DNA of 64,000 nucleotides, from positions 84,552 through 148,551 of the forward strand of contig DXKH01000082.1 of NCBI GenBank assembly GCA_019415335.1. Direction: 5' to 3'. Under the pieces are notes generated by a model. It was not told the origin of the DNA and made no database searches. It saw only the letters and a list, made by a program, of their open reading frames with translations. Numbering within the stretch: position 1 is the stretch's first letter; each line of letters begins with the position of its first letter. The stretch is from Citrobacter sp. (GTDB lineage: Bacteria > Pseudomonadota > Gammaproteobacteria > Enterobacterales > Enterobacteriaceae). Made by a program: the position numbers and the translations under genes. Shown piece after piece: positions 41,301 through 50,981 of this stretch.

Positions 41301-42275
41301 TTATTTATATCCGGCCACCGGATGCGGTTTATACGGCGTTTCCAGTTCGGCGATGTGCTCGGGTTTCAGCGTGAGATCTACGGCATTCAGCAACTCATCC
41401 AACTGTTCTTCCCGCGATGAGCCGATAATTGGCGCGGCAATCCCTGGTTTGCTTAACAGCCACGCCAGCGCCACCTGGGCACGCGTTGCGCCAAGCTCTT
41501 CGCTCACACCGGCCAGCCGTGCGGCAATCTGCGCATCGTTTTCATCGCTTTCGCTATACAGCTTTTTCCCCACTTCATCAGAGACCAGACGTGCCGTGGT
41601 TTCTCCCCACGGACGTGTCAGACGCCCTCTGGCCAGCGGGCTCCACGGGATCACCGCCACGCCTTCCTGATAGCACAGCGGCAGCATTTCGCGCTCTTCC
41701 TCGCGGTAGATGAGGTTATAGTGGTCCTGCATACTAACAAACTGCGCCCAGCCGTGCTGTTTTTGCAGCGCCAGGGCCTGAGCAAACTGCGAGGCATGCA
41801 TGGACGACGCGCCGATATAACGCGCTTTACCGGCTTTGACCACATCGTTTAACGCTTCCAGCGTCTCTTCAATCGGCGTGTTGTAATCCCAGCGGTGAAT
41901 TTGCAGGATATCAACGTAGTCCATCCCCAGTCGTCTCAGACTGTCATCGATAGAACGCAAAATTTGCGCGCGGGATAACCCTTCCGGCAAGTCATCCACC
42001 CGATTAAACACTTTGGTGGCGACCACCACCTCATCACGGCGGGCGAAATCGCGCAGAGCGCGACCGACGATCTCTTCGCTGCTGCCGGCTGAGTAGTTGT
42101 TCGAGGTATCGAAAAAGTTAATACCGCCTTCAAGGGCGCGCTGGATGATAGGGCGACTGCTCTCTTCGGGAAGCGTCCAGGCGTGGTTGCCGCGATTCGG
42201 CTCGCCGAACGTCATACAGCCCAGACAAAGGCGGGAAACTCGAAGGTCCGTTTTTCCTAAGATGTTGTATTGCAT
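41301..42275 (-). CDS. yajO: YajO, aldo/keto reductase
   Basis: 324 residues of an NADPH-dependent TIM barrel. The tetrad is recognisable as the Asp of FFDTSNNYS, Tyr in the same loop, Lys of VVATKVF and His of LQIHRWDY. Near-identical in length to E. coli YajO, which has been linked to xylulose-5-phosphate to DXP/thiamine metabolism. It lies next to dxs, 56 bp downstream of its stop. Confidence 0.94.
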   Translation of the reverse strand: MQYNILGKTDLRVSRLCLGCMTFGEPNRGNHAWTLPEESSRPIIQRALEGGINFFDTSNNYSAGSSEEIVGRALRDFARRDEVVVATKVFNRVDDLPEGLSRAQILRSIDDSLRRLGMDYVDILQIHRWDYNTPIEETLEALNDVVKAGKARYIGASSMHASQFAQALALQKQHGWAQFVSMQDHYNLIYREEEREMLPLCYQEGVAVIPWSPLARGRLTRPWGETTARLVSDEVGKKLYSESDENDAQIAARLAGVSEELGATRAQVALAWLLSKPGIAAPIIGSSREEQLDELLNAVDLTLKPEHIAELETPYKPHPVAGYK

Positions 42276-42331
42276 TATTTCGCTCCTGTTATGCTCGTTA
42301 TGGGTTAAGCATAGCAGGAGCGAAGTGGGGA

Positions 42332-44194
42332 TTATGCCAACCAGGCCTTGATTTTGGCCTCAATGCCTGCGGCATCCAGACCCAACTCGGCGCGGGCTTC
42401 ATCCTGCGTTCCCTGCGGAATGAAGAAGTCCGGCAAGCCAATGTTAAGCACCGGAACCGGCTTGCGATGCGCCATCAGCACTTCGTTCACGCCACTACCG
42501 GCACCGCCCATAATGGCGTTTTCTTCCAGCGTCACCAGCACCTCATGACGTGCCGCCATTTCGAGGATCAGGGCTTCATCCAGCGGTTTCACAAAGCGCA
42601 TGTCGACCAGCGTGGCGTTGAGGGATTCTGCGACTTTCGCCGCTTCCGGCATTAAAGTCCCGAAGTTGAGGATCGCCAGCTTTTCGCCGTGACGCTTCAC
42701 CACGCCTTTGCCGATTGGCAGTTTTTCCAGCGGCGTCAGTTCAACGCCAACGGCATTTCCGCGCGGGTAGCGCACCGCCGTTGGGCCATCGCTGTAGTGA
42801 TAACCGGTAAACAGCATCTGGCGACATTCATTCTCATCGCTCGGGGTCATGATGACCATCTCCGGGATACAGCGCAGATAGGAGAGATCGAATGCACCCT
42901 GGTGCGTTTGTCCGTCAGCTCCGACGATCCCCGCACGATCAATTGCAAACATGACCGGCAGCTTTTGAATTGCCACGTCATGCAGCACCTGATCGTAAGC
43001 GCGTTGCAGGAAGGTGGAGTAGATCGCCACCACCGGCTTGTAACCGCCAATCGCCAGCCCGGCGGCGAAGGTCACCGCGTGTTGCTCGGCAATCGCCACG
43101 TCAAAGTAGCGGTCCGGGAATTTACGCGAGAATTCGACCATGCCGGACCCTTCGCGCATGGCCGGGGTGATCGCCATCAGCTTGCTGTCTTTAGCCGCCG
43201 TTTCGCACAGCCAGTCGCCGAAGATTTTCGAATAGCTCGGCAGACCGCCGCTGCTTTTCGGCAGACAACCGCTGGACGGATCGAACTTCGGCACGGCGTG
43301 GAAGGTGATTGGATCTTTTTCCGCCGGCTCATAGCCCCGACCTTTCTTGGTCATAATATGCAGGAACTGCGGACCTTTCAGGTCGCGCATGTTTTTCAGC
43401 GTGGTGATCAGTCCCAGTACATCGTGGCCGTCGACCGGGCCGATGTAGTTAAAGCCCAGCTCTTCAAACAGCGTGCCGGGCACTACCATGCCTTTGATAT
43501 GTTCTTCGGTGCGCTTGAGCAGTTCTTTAATCGGCGGTACGCCAGAGAACACCTTCTTGCCGCCTTCTCGCAGGGAAGAGTAGAGCTTACCGGAGAGCAA
43601 CTGCGCGAGGTGATTGTTCAGCGCGCCTACGTTCTCGGAAATCGACATTTCGTTGTCGTTGAGGATGACCAGCATGTCGGGTTTGATATCACCCGCATGG
43701 TTCATCGCCTCGAATGCCATCCCGGCGGTAATCGCCCCGTCACCAATCACGCAGACGGTACGGCGATCTTTGCCCTCTTTCTCTGCGGCAACCGCCACAC
43801 CGATGCCAGCGCTGATAGAGGTGGAGGAGTGACCCACGCTCAGAACGTCGTATTCGCTTTCGCCGCGCCACGGGAACGGATGCAGGCCGCCTTTCTGGCG
43901 GATGGTGCCAATTTTATCGCGACGACCGGTCAGAATTTTATGCGGATAAGCCTGATGACCCACGTCCCAGATCAACTGGTCAAACGGGGTGTTATAGACA
44001 TAGTGCAGCGCCACGGTCAGTTCGACCGTGCCCAGCCCGGAGGCGAAGTGTCCGCTGGAACGACTGACGCTGTCGAGTAAATAGCGGCGCAGCTCGTCGC
44101 AGAGTTTCGGCAGACTCTCTTTTGGTAGCAGTCGTAACTCCTGGGTGGAGTCGACCAGTGCCAGGGTAGGGTATTTGGCGATATCAAAACTCAT
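42332..44194 (-). CDS. dxs: Dxs, 1-deoxy-D-xylulose-5-phosphate synthase
   Basis: Thiamine-diphosphate enzyme that starts the MEP isoprenoid pathway and feeds thiamine and pyridoxal. 620 residues, with the TPP motif [18 protein letters not shown] near 151 and NDN near 180, then the pyrimidine and C-terminal transketolase domains. The ATG at 44194 gives the E. coli N-terminus [12 protein letters not shown]. 38 upstream open codons run into an ERIC element. Confidence 0.97.
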   Translation of the reverse strand: MSFDIAKYPTLALVDSTQELRLLPKESLPKLCDELRRYLLDSVSRSSGHFASGLGTVELTVALHYVYNTPFDQLIWDVGHQAYPHKILTGRRDKIGTIRQKGGLHPFPWRGESEYDVLSVGHSSTSISAGIGVAVAAEKEGKDRRTVCVIGDGAITAGMAFEAMNHAGDIKPDMLVILNDNEMSISENVGALNNHLAQLLSGKLYSSLREGGKKVFSGVPPIKELLKRTEEHIKGMVVPGTLFEELGFNYIGPVDGHDVLGLITTLKNMRDLKGPQFLHIMTKKGRGYEPAEKDPITFHAVPKFDPSSGCLPKSSGGLPSYSKIFGDWLCETAAKDSKLMAITPAMREGSGMVEFSRKFPDRYFDVAIAEQHAVTFAAGLAIGGYKPVVAIYSTFLQRAYDQVLHDVAIQKLPVMFAIDRAGIVGADGQTHQGAFDLSYLRCIPEMVIMTPSDENECRQMLFTGYHYSDGPTAVRYPRGNAVGVELTPLEKLPIGKGVVKRHGEKLAILNFGTLMPEAAKVAESLNATLVDMRFVKPLDEALILEMAARHEVLVTLEENAIMGGAGSGVNEVLMAHRKPVPVLNIGLPDFFIPQGTQDEARAELGLDAAGIEAKIKAWLA

Positions 44195-44204
44195 CAGTGG
44201 CCTA

Positions 44205-44327
44205 TTATCCTCGTCATACTTCGAGCGGCAGGGGGGCTTTCCTCGCTCTCCCCAATCATTTACCTGGGTAAGCGCTGGGGGTTCACGGCGTTGCCGCTTT
44301 CCTGCCACTCGAATTATTGAGAGTATT
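44205..44327. repeat. ERIC-type repeat between ispA and dxs
   Basis: Central TCTCCCCAATCATTTACCTG and GGTAAGCGCTGGGGGTTCAC match the ERIC core. The right end is CCACTCGAATTATTGAGAGT. It fills nearly all the ispA-dxs gap and would be transcribed in the ispA-dxs message. Confidence 0.85.
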
Positions 44328-44336
44328 GTTGTTCAT

Positions 44337-45236
44337 TTATTTATTACGCTGGATTATGTAGTCCGCTAGCGCTTCCAGTGCCGAGGTATCGAGTGACTGT
44401 GCGGCCAGTTGGTGTAGCGACTGGCGAGCCTCTGCGATTAAATCCCGGGCTTTATTCCGGGCTTGCTCAAGGCCCAGAAGTGCAGGATAGGTACTTTTGC
44501 CAAGCTGCTGGTCGGCGCCCTGACGTTTACCCAACGTTGCAGTATCGCCCACCACATCCAGAATGTCATCCTGAACCTGGAACGCCAGACCGATACTTTC
44601 TGCGTATTTGTCGAGTATCGGCAAGGCATTTCTGCCTTTTTCTCCGGCACTTAACGCCCCCAGGCGAACCGCTGCACGAATCAGTGCGCCCGTCTTATGG
44701 CGATGGATTTTCTCCAGCGCTTCCAGCGGCACCTGTTTACCTTCGGCGGCGAGATCCAGCGCCTGACCGCCGCACATTCCGGCGATTCCACTGGCGTTCG
44801 CCAGCTCGGAAATCATCGCGATCCGATCGCGGTCAGCAACTTCCGGCATCGGGGCATCGCTGATAATCGAGAATGCCAGCGTTTGCAGGGCATCACCCGC
44901 CAGAATCGCATTGGCCTCGCCAAACTTGATGTGACAGGTCGGCAAGCCGCGACGCAGATCGTCATCGTCCATCGCCGGCAGATCGTCATGGATCAGCGAG
45001 TAGGCATGAATGCACTCAACGGCGGCTGCCGGGGCATCCAGCGTGCTCAGGCTGATACCAAACATCTGACCGGTCGCATACACCAGAAAAGGACGCAGAC
45101 GTTTACCGCCTAATAATGCGCCATACTGCATGGTTTCGACCACGGGAGTGTTCTGAAAGGGCAGTGGGGCAATAAAACGGCTCAGCGCCTGGTTAGCCTG
45201 TTCAACGCAGGCCTGAAGCTGCTGCGAAAAATCCAT
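44337..45236 (-). CDS. ispA: IspA, farnesyl diphosphate synthase
   Basis: Condenses isopentenyl and dimethylallyl diphosphate to farnesyl diphosphate. 299 residues with the two aspartate-rich motifs, LIHDDLPAMDDDDLRRG near 82 and QVQDDILDVVGD near 222. Its ATG abuts the xseB stop with no gap. Confidence 0.97.
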   Translation of the reverse strand: MDFSQQLQACVEQANQALSRFIAPLPFQNTPVVETMQYGALLGGKRLRPFLVYATGQMFGISLSTLDAPAAAVECIHAYSLIHDDLPAMDDDDLRRGLPTCHIKFGEANAILAGDALQTLAFSIISDAPMPEVADRDRIAMISELANASGIAGMCGGQALDLAAEGKQVPLEALEKIHRHKTGALIRAAVRLGALSAGEKGRNALPILDKYAESIGLAFQVQDDILDVVGDTATLGKRQGADQQLGKSTYPALLGLEQARNKARDLIAEARQSLHQLAAQSLDTSALEALADYIIQRNK

Positions 45237-45479
45237 TTACTCGTTATCCGCTGTAAAAGGCGTAGGGGATGCGTCTTCATTGTCAGACAGCAGGATTTGC
45301 ACACGCTGTTCAGCTTGTTGCAATTTCACCTGACCCTGACGTGCCAGTTGCACGCCACGTTCGAATTCGTTCAGCGCCTCTTCCAGCGGCAGGTCGCCAC
45401 TTTCCAGACGCGTTACAATTTGCTCCAGCTCGTTCAGCGACGTTTCAAAGCTGACCGGCGCCTCATTTTTCTTCGCCAT
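45237..45479 (-). CDS. xseB: Exonuclease VII small subunit
   Basis: 80-residue helical protein that binds XseA. Core [20 protein letters not shown] and [19 protein letters not shown] are family-typical. First gene of xseB-ispA-dxs. Confidence 0.96.
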   Translation of the reverse strand: MAKKNEAPVSFETSLNELEQIVTRLESGDLPLEEALNEFERGVQLARQGQVKLQQAEQRVQILLSDNEDASPTPFTADNE

Positions 45480-45548
45480 AATAAATGTCGGACTCTCAGT
45501 ATTTTCAGCCCTGATATGGTAACGGACTCAGAGCAATTATCAAACTTA

Positions 45549-45605
45549 CCCATCATACTTCACGCTGCATGTGCGTTGGCTGCCACTCGAATTATTTCGG
45601 GTATA
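45549..45605. repeat. Short ERIC-derived element between xseB and thiI
   Basis: The left end (CATACTTCACGCTGCATGTG) and the right end (CCACTCGAATTATTTCGGGT) of an ERIC-like element are present, joined without the usual central core, giving a ~57-bp relic in the divergent xseB-thiI gap. Confidence 0.65.
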
Positions 45606-45734
45606 ACGCGCAATGTGCACAGGAATCGCGTGATAGTGGTATACTTCCGCGCCTGGATGCAGCCGCTTAACGGGGTTGCTGTACTATTTCTCCAATACAA
45701 GCCGTAACTGGCTTGCTAAAGAACCATTGCCGCC

Positions 45735-47183
45735 ATGAAGTTTATCATTAAATTGTTCCCGGAAATCACCATCAAAAGCCAATCTGTGCGTTTGCGCTTT
45801 ATAAAAATGCTGACCGGGAACATTCGTAACGTTTTAAAGCACTATGATGAGACCCTCGCCGTTGTCCGTCACTGGGATAACATCGAAGTTCGCGCGAAAG
45901 ATGAAAACCAGCGTCTGGCGATCCGCGACGCGCTGACCCGTATTCCGGGGATTCACCACATTCTCGAAGTCGAAGACGTGCCGTTTACCGACATGCACGA
46001 TATTTTCGAGAAGGCGCTGGTGCAATACCGCGATCAACTGGAAGGCAAAACCTTCTGCGTGCGTGTTAAACGTCGCGGTAAACACGAGTTTAGCTCTATC
46101 GATGTGGAACGTTACGTTGGTGGCGGTTTAAACCAGCATATTGAATCGGCGCGCGTGAAGTTGACCAACCCGGATGTCACTGTGCATCTGGAAGTGGAAG
46201 ATGACCGTCTGCTGCTGATTAATGGCCGCTACGAAGGGATCGGCGGCTTCCCAATCGGGACGCAGGAAGACGTGCTGTCGCTGATCTCCGGCGGCTTCGA
46301 CTCCGGCGTTTCCAGCTACATGCTGATGCGACGCGGTTGCCGTGTTCACTACTGCTTCTTTAACCTCGGCGGCGCGGCGCATGAAATCGGCGTTCGTCAG
46401 GTAGCGCACTACCTGTGGAACCGCTTCGGCAGTTCGCATCGCGTGCGTTTTGTCGCCATCAACTTTGAACCGGTAGTCGGTGAAATCCTCGAAAAAGTCG
46501 ATGACGGCCAGATGGGCGTGGTGTTGAAACGCATGATGGTGCGTGCGGCCTCGAAAGTGGCGGAGCGCTATGGCGTGCAGGCACTGGTCACTGGCGAAGC
46601 GCTGGGACAGGTCTCCAGCCAGACGCTGACCAACCTGCGTCTGATCGATAACGTCTCCGATACGCTGATTCTGCGTCCGCTGATTTCCTACGATAAAGAA
46701 CACATCATCAATCTGGCGCGCCAGATTGGGACTGAAGACTTTGCCCGTACCATGCCGGAATACTGCGGTGTGATTTCAAAAAGCCCGACGGTGAAAGCCA
46801 TCAAGGCGAAGATAGAAGCGGAAGAAGAGAACTTTGACTTCAGCATCCTCGACAAAGTGGTTGAAGAAGCCAGCAATGTCGATATTCGCGACATCGCCCA
46901 GCAGACCCAGCAGGACGTGGTGGAAGTCGAAACCGTGAGCGGTTTTGGCCCGAACGACGTGATTCTGGATATCCGCTCCATCGACGAGCAGGATGACATG
47001 CCGCTGAAGGTAGAAGGTGTAGATGTGGTGTCACTGCCGTTCTACAAGCTGAGCACTCAGTTCGGCGATCTTGACCAGAATAAAACCTGGCTGCTGTGGT
47101 GCGAGCGCGGCGTGATGAGCCGTCTGCAGGCGCTGTATCTGCGTGAGCAGGGCTTTGAGAATGTGAAGGTGTATCGCCCGTAA
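45735..47183 (+). CDS. thiI: ThiI, tRNA 4-thiouridylase and thiamine sulfur transferase
   Basis: 482 residues: THUMP domain (about 60-165), ATP PP-loop SGGFDSG near 180 and a C-terminal rhodanese-like domain with the persulfide Cys in WCERGVMS near 456. Makes 4-thiouridine at tRNA position 8 and supplies sulfur for the thiazole of thiamine. A shared hairpin separates it from the IclR gene. Confidence 0.97.
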   Translation: MKFIIKLFPEITIKSQSVRLRFIKMLTGNIRNVLKHYDETLAVVRHWDNIEVRAKDENQRLAIRDALTRIPGIHHILEVEDVPFTDMHDIFEKALVQYRDQLEGKTFCVRVKRRGKHEFSSIDVERYVGGGLNQHIESARVKLTNPDVTVHLEVEDDRLLLINGRYEGIGGFPIGTQEDVLSLISGGFDSGVSSYMLMRRGCRVHYCFFNLGGAAHEIGVRQVAHYLWNRFGSSHRVRFVAINFEPVVGEILEKVDDGQMGVVLKRMMVRAASKVAERYGVQALVTGEALGQVSSQTLTNLRLIDNVSDTLILRPLISYDKEHIINLARQIGTEDFARTMPEYCGVISKSPTVKAIKAKIEAEEENFDFSILDKVVEEASNVDIRDIAQQTQQDVVEVETVSGFGPNDVILDIRSIDEQDDMPLKVEGVDVVSLPFYKLSTQFGDLDQNKTWLLWCERGVMSRLQALYLREQGFENVKVYRP

Positions 47184-47190
47184 TCGTGAT

Positions 47191-47217
47191 TTCCCCCGGT
47201 CATCCGCGCCGGGGGAA
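47191..47217. terminator. Hairpin between convergent thiI and IclR gene
   Basis: TTCCCCCGG pairs with CCGGGGGAA (9 bp, loop of nine) with modest T content on the plus side. Probably a shared terminator. Confidence 0.7.
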
Positions 47218-47219
47218 TC

Positions 47220-47915
47220 TTATTCCTGCAGATGAAGCGCTTCGACGCTTCTCACTAATTGCCCGGCAATCTGCGGCATGTCGTCTGTACTGAAGAACCC
47301 CATCGTCACGGCAATCGCCACCAGCTCTCCCTTTTTATTCCGTAGCGGACAGGCAATCGACTGTGCGCCAGGGATCCCCTGTGTTGGATTGTGGCGCACT
47401 GCGTAGCCCTGAGACCGTATCTGTGCAATCAGCAGTTCCTGCGCCTGGTTTTGCGGCTGCCAGGTGGAATAACTCATGAATATCTGACCGGCTGAACTGG
47501 CATGAAGCGGAACGGGGGTATTGGGCAGAAAATCGATATCCACATTACGGAAACTGCGATTGTAGTGCTTCAGCACTAATCCACCGTCTGTCGCAACCAC
47601 CACGCCGGTAGAGTGGTTAAAAGTATCGCGAAACACGATCAGCGCCGCATTGAGTTCACTGACCGGATCGCGTGCAGTCGTTGGATTACCCGCCATCTGA
47701 AGAAGGGTTGGCCCCAGACAATAGAGCCCTTTTTCGTTTTGCCCCAACATACCGGTTCGACAGAGTGAGACCAGATACTTGTGTAAACGACTCTTGGACA
47801 GGTTGCATCCCGTGGCGATATCGATAGCCCGCGCCTGACCGTTTTGACTGGCAACAAACGTCAGAATGTTGACGGCGATATCAACCGAATTAACCCCTTG
47901 CGATGTTTCAGCCAT
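47220..47915 (-). CDS. IclR-family transcriptional regulator
   Basis: 231 residues. N-terminal winged HTH (about 8-65, NILTFVASQNGQARAIDIAT, KSRLHKYLVSLCRTG) and the IclR effector domain with VATDGG and the region QGIPGAQSIACPLRNKKGEL. Divergent from the molybdoenzyme operon across 171 bp, so the likely controller of that operon. The effector, probably the substrate, is unknown. Confidence 0.87.
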   Translation of the reverse strand: MAETSQGVNSVDIAVNILTFVASQNGQARAIDIATGCNLSKSRLHKYLVSLCRTGMLGQNEKGLYCLGPTLLQMAGNPTTARDPVSELNAALIVFRDTFNHSTGVVVATDGGLVLKHYNRSFRNVDIDFLPNTPVPLHASSAGQIFMSYSTWQPQNQAQELLIAQIRSQGYAVRHNPTQGIPGAQSIACPLRNKKGELVAIAVTMGFFSTDDMPQIAGQLVRSVEALHLQE

Positions 47916-48015
47916 ATGCGTTCTCTTTTTTGATTCTTCGCGAGTATACCATCGCGGCTGAAATCAGTACTGCCTTCGCAATTTAAAAAGCGTGCTACTC
48001 CTAAATGGTTAGATG

Positions 48016-48034
48016 TTGACCTGTATCAGGTTAA
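48016..48034 (+). promoter_or_regulatory. FNR-like site before the molybdoenzyme operon
   Basis: TTGACCTGTATCAGGTTAA is a near-perfect 19-bp palindrome. Within it TTGAC-N4-ATCAG matches the FNR consensus TTGAT-N4-ATCAA at eight of ten positions. It lies about 64 bp before the start codon. It could alternatively be an IclR operator. Confidence 0.6.
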
Positions 48035-48067
48035 TTAATGGTGTACCAGGATTAACTAATGGTGAAC
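48027..48067 (+). repeat. Tandem 20-bp repeats in the operon leader
   Basis: CAGGTTAATTAATGGTGTAC (48027-48046) is followed directly by a near copy beginning CAGGATTAACTAATGGTG at 48047. They may be an operator pair for the IclR protein. SD GGAGG follows at 48075. Confidence 0.6.
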
Positions 48068-48086
48068 TTTTTTTGGAGGCAAGAAC

Positions 48087-50420
48087 ATGGACGCATTGAG
48101 CAATATGAATTTAAAAAGAAGAACCCTGCTAAAAGGGCTCGGCGTAGTGGGGTTAGCGTCACTGGTGCCAACGTTTCTGACGTTGCGCCAGGCCAACGGT
48201 TCACCGTTGCCCCGGGTTCGTCTTAAGCAAACGGATTACCAGACGTTTCGCTCGACCTGTGCAATGGAGTGTTTGCACTGCAACCTGACGGCATATGTCT
48301 GGAAAGACCGCTTAATGAAAATTGAAGCGACGAAAGGCTTCAATGTGAAGTGCTGTTTACGGGGAATTAGCCGCACCAAATGGGTTTATCACCCGTTACG
48401 GTTGACGCAACCGCTGTTGCGAACAGGAGAAAAAGGTGAAGGGAAATTTAAACCCATCACCTGGGACGCCGCGCTGGATCTTATTGAAAAGAACATCCGG
48501 GAGACCATCGCCACTGAGGGCAATAAGGGCTTACTGCTCACCGCCGCTTCGGGGAATATGGATTCCATCAAGAACGATATGGCCAAAGCCTTTTTCGATT
48601 ATCTTGGTGGCAGTACCAAAACTGCAGGCTCGCTTTGCTGCGCGGCGGTCACTGCTGCCATGATGCCGATGGTTGGCCTGCGCTATGCCGATACCCGCGA
48701 CACCATCGCAGACAGCCGCTACATTTTGTGCTGGGGGAATAACCCGGCGGTCACCATGCATGCCTATTTCAAAAACTACTCACAGGCGCAGAGAAACGGC
48801 GCACGGTTGGTGGTGATCGACCCGCGATTTAACGAAACGGCGGCCAAAGCCGACGAGTGGGTACCGATCGTGCCGGGTACGGATATCGCCCTGGCATTAG
48901 GGATGATTAACATCATCATGCAGGAAAAACGCTATGACGCGGATTTCCTGCGCGCGCATACCGGTGCGGTTTATCTGGTGGATCCACAGCAGCAACTGAT
49001 GCGTGCCGATCCGAAGGACGCGGACAGCTATCTGGTGTTTGATACCCAGAGTCAGACGCTGAAACGCCATGATGCGCCCGGCGTGATGCCCGCATTATTG
49101 AGTGAGGAATTACCTGCCAACAGTGAATTTACCACCGTGCTGGATAACGTGTGGGCGCAGGCAAAACCCTGGACAGCGCAGAAAGTGGAGGAGGAGACTG
49201 ACGTGCCCGCGCAGACGGTGCTCCGTCTGGCACGAGATTACGCCGCAACGCAACCGGCGATGATTGTACAGAATATGTCGGGGGCACAGAGAACCGAGTT
49301 TGGTACTTACGTTGCCGCCAGCCAGTTCTATCTGGCGTTGATCACCGGCAATATCGGCAAAGCCGGGGCGGGGGTCTGCGATGCAGGTGGCGTCAGACAG
49401 ATGGCAAAATTTTCGCCCATTGTCCCTCCGGCACCGAATGCGGCCAAAATTCCCGCCATTCCTATTCCCAAAATCGGTGATTGGGTTGCTCACGAAAAAC
49501 CGCATGCGATTAAGTTCTGGTGGAATATGACGCTGGGGGCGATGACCCAGTTGCCTAATACCAACCAGGTCAGAGAGGCCTTTAAAAAGGTACCGTTTGT
49601 GGTGGTAGCCGACAACCTGATGAGTTCGTCTGCGCTCTACGCCGATCTGGTGCTCCCTGTGACGACCATTTTTGAGGATGTCAGCCTTATGGCGGGCGTG
49701 CGCAGTCACTATGTGCAACTGATGGAGAAGGCAGTAGAGCCGCCGGGAGAGGCCAAACCCGATTACTGGATTTTTGCCCGTCTGGCCGAGCGTTTTGGCT
49801 TTGGTGAGGTCTTTAACCAGCCGATTGAGCACTATATCGACACCTGTCTGAAAGGCTCAGGCATTACCCGCGACATGCTGAAAAAGGGGCCGGTATGCCC
49901 TGTCGAGGACGACTGGATCCCGTTTAAAGACGGCAAGTTCCTCACCTCGACCGGCAAAGCGCATCTGTACATCGAGGAATGGGCGAAAAAGAGTTTCCTG
50001 CCGGTAGTGACCTGGAAGCAGGTGAAAGAGTCGGTCAAAGGCTCGCCTGAACTGGCTCGCCAGTATCCGCTCATGGCGGTACAGCGCAAACTGGCGCGCA
50101 GCGTGCACTCCAGTCATGGCATGAACGAATGGATCCTGGAGGTTCAGCGTAACCGTCCAAATGTGATGATCCACCCGGAAGATGCCCGTCAGCGAAAGAT
50201 TCAGCCCGGAGAGTGGGTCGTGGTGTTCAATCACCGCGGTCAGCATCGGGCGATTGCTGACGTGACCAGCCATATCAAACGCGGTGTGGTGAGTCTGGAT
50301 AACGGCTGGTGGGAGCAGCAGGGAGGAAGCAGCAGTCATGTGACTAACGATCAGGTGGAAGTGCTGGGCAATGGGCACTGTTGCAACAGTACGCTCGTTG
50401 ATGTGAGAAGGGAGGCTTAA
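48087..50420 (+). CDS. Molybdopterin oxidoreductase catalytic subunit, Tat-exported (DmsA/PhsA-like)
   Basis: 777 residues. A twin-arginine signal (MNLKRRTLLKGLGVVGLASL, from residue 7) sends it to the periplasm. An FeS site follows: C58-x3-C62-x2-C65 and C89 or C90. Then the molybdo-bis-MGD domains, with GNNPAVTMHAYFK near 213 and the C-terminal cofactor domain (about 640 to the end). Near the molybdenum site lies GSLCC (C184, C185), so the Mo ligand could be Cys or Ser. First of a three-gene DmsABC-type operon. Substrate cannot be named: DMSO, thiosulfate, polysulfide or an organic N- or S-oxide are all possible. Confidence 0.85.
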   Translation: MDALSNMNLKRRTLLKGLGVVGLASLVPTFLTLRQANGSPLPRVRLKQTDYQTFRSTCAMECLHCNLTAYVWKDRLMKIEATKGFNVKCCLRGISRTKWVYHPLRLTQPLLRTGEKGEGKFKPITWDAALDLIEKNIRETIATEGNKGLLLTAASGNMDSIKNDMAKAFFDYLGGSTKTAGSLCCAAVTAAMMPMVGLRYADTRDTIADSRYILCWGNNPAVTMHAYFKNYSQAQRNGARLVVIDPRFNETAAKADEWVPIVPGTDIALALGMINIIMQEKRYDADFLRAHTGAVYLVDPQQQLMRADPKDADSYLVFDTQSQTLKRHDAPGVMPALLSEELPANSEFTTVLDNVWAQAKPWTAQKVEEETDVPAQTVLRLARDYAATQPAMIVQNMSGAQRTEFGTYVAASQFYLALITGNIGKAGAGVCDAGGVRQMAKFSPIVPPAPNAAKIPAIPIPKIGDWVAHEKPHAIKFWWNMTLGAMTQLPNTNQVREAFKKVPFVVVADNLMSSSALYADLVLPVTTIFEDVSLMAGVRSHYVQLMEKAVEPPGEAKPDYWIFARLAERFGFGEVFNQPIEHYIDTCLKGSGITRDMLKKGPVCPVEDDWIPFKDGKFLTSTGKAHLYIEEWAKKSFLPVVTWKQVKESVKGSPELARQYPLMAVQRKLARSVHSSHGMNEWILEVQRNRPNVMIHPEDARQRKIQPGEWVVVFNHRGQHRAIADVTSHIKRGVVSLDNGWWEQQGGSSSHVTNDQVEVLGNGHCCNSTLVDVRREA

Positions 50421-50422
50421 TC

Positions 50423-50971
50423 GTGATGAAACAGTATGGATTTCTTATTGATATGCAAAATTGCTACGGCTGTAAAACCTGTAGCATGGCCTGCAAATCG
50501 GAAAATGTGACGCCGATGGGCGTACTCTGGCGTCGGGTTCGTGAACGTCATACGGATGAGCCCAATACGCAAGCCTTCATCAGCATGTCGTGCAACCACT
50601 GCGATGACCCGCAGTGCATGAAAGTCTGTCCGGCGGGGACGTACAGCAAACGCGCCGACGGCATTGTCGTGCAGGATCACGATCGTTGCATTGGCTGTCG
50701 GATGTGCATTATGGCCTGCCCGTGGAGTGCGCCGGTGTACGATCCCGCAGAAGGGAAAACCAGTAAGTGCAATCTGTGTGCTGAGCGTCTCGATGAAGGG
50801 TTGCAGCCGCGCTGCGTAGAATCCTGTCCGGCAGGCGTATTACGTTTTGGCGAGATCGCTGAGTTGCGTAAAGAGCATACGACACAGTGGGCGATGTTGG
50901 AAAAACGCTACAACCTGCCCGATCACACGATTAGCCAGCCTAACATTGTCATTATTCCGCCGCGGGATTAA
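50423..50971 (+). CDS. DmsB-like iron-sulfur electron-transfer subunit
   Basis: 182 residues with four [4Fe-4S] motifs: CYGCKTCSMAC near 14-24, CNHCDDPQCMKVCP near 58-70, CIGCRMCIMACPW near 90-101, and CNLCAE followed by CVESCP. Carries electrons from the membrane anchor to the molybdoenzyme. The GTG at 50423 has a better SD spacing than the next-codon ATG (50426); either is possible. Two bases after the first gene. Confidence 0.86.
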   Translation: MMKQYGFLIDMQNCYGCKTCSMACKSENVTPMGVLWRRVRERHTDEPNTQAFISMSCNHCDDPQCMKVCPAGTYSKRADGIVVQDHDRCIGCRMCIMACPWSAPVYDPAEGKTSKCNLCAERLDEGLQPRCVESCPAGVLRFGEIAELRKEHTTQWAMLEKRYNLPDHTISQPNIVIIPPRD

Positions 50972-50981
50972 GGAGAACAAC

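Noticed and set aside
42689..44080. Long open frame of 463 codons antisense to dxs
   Set aside because: It lies wholly across a strongly conserved gene, has no SD and resembles no protein. Codon bias of dxs keeps this frame open.
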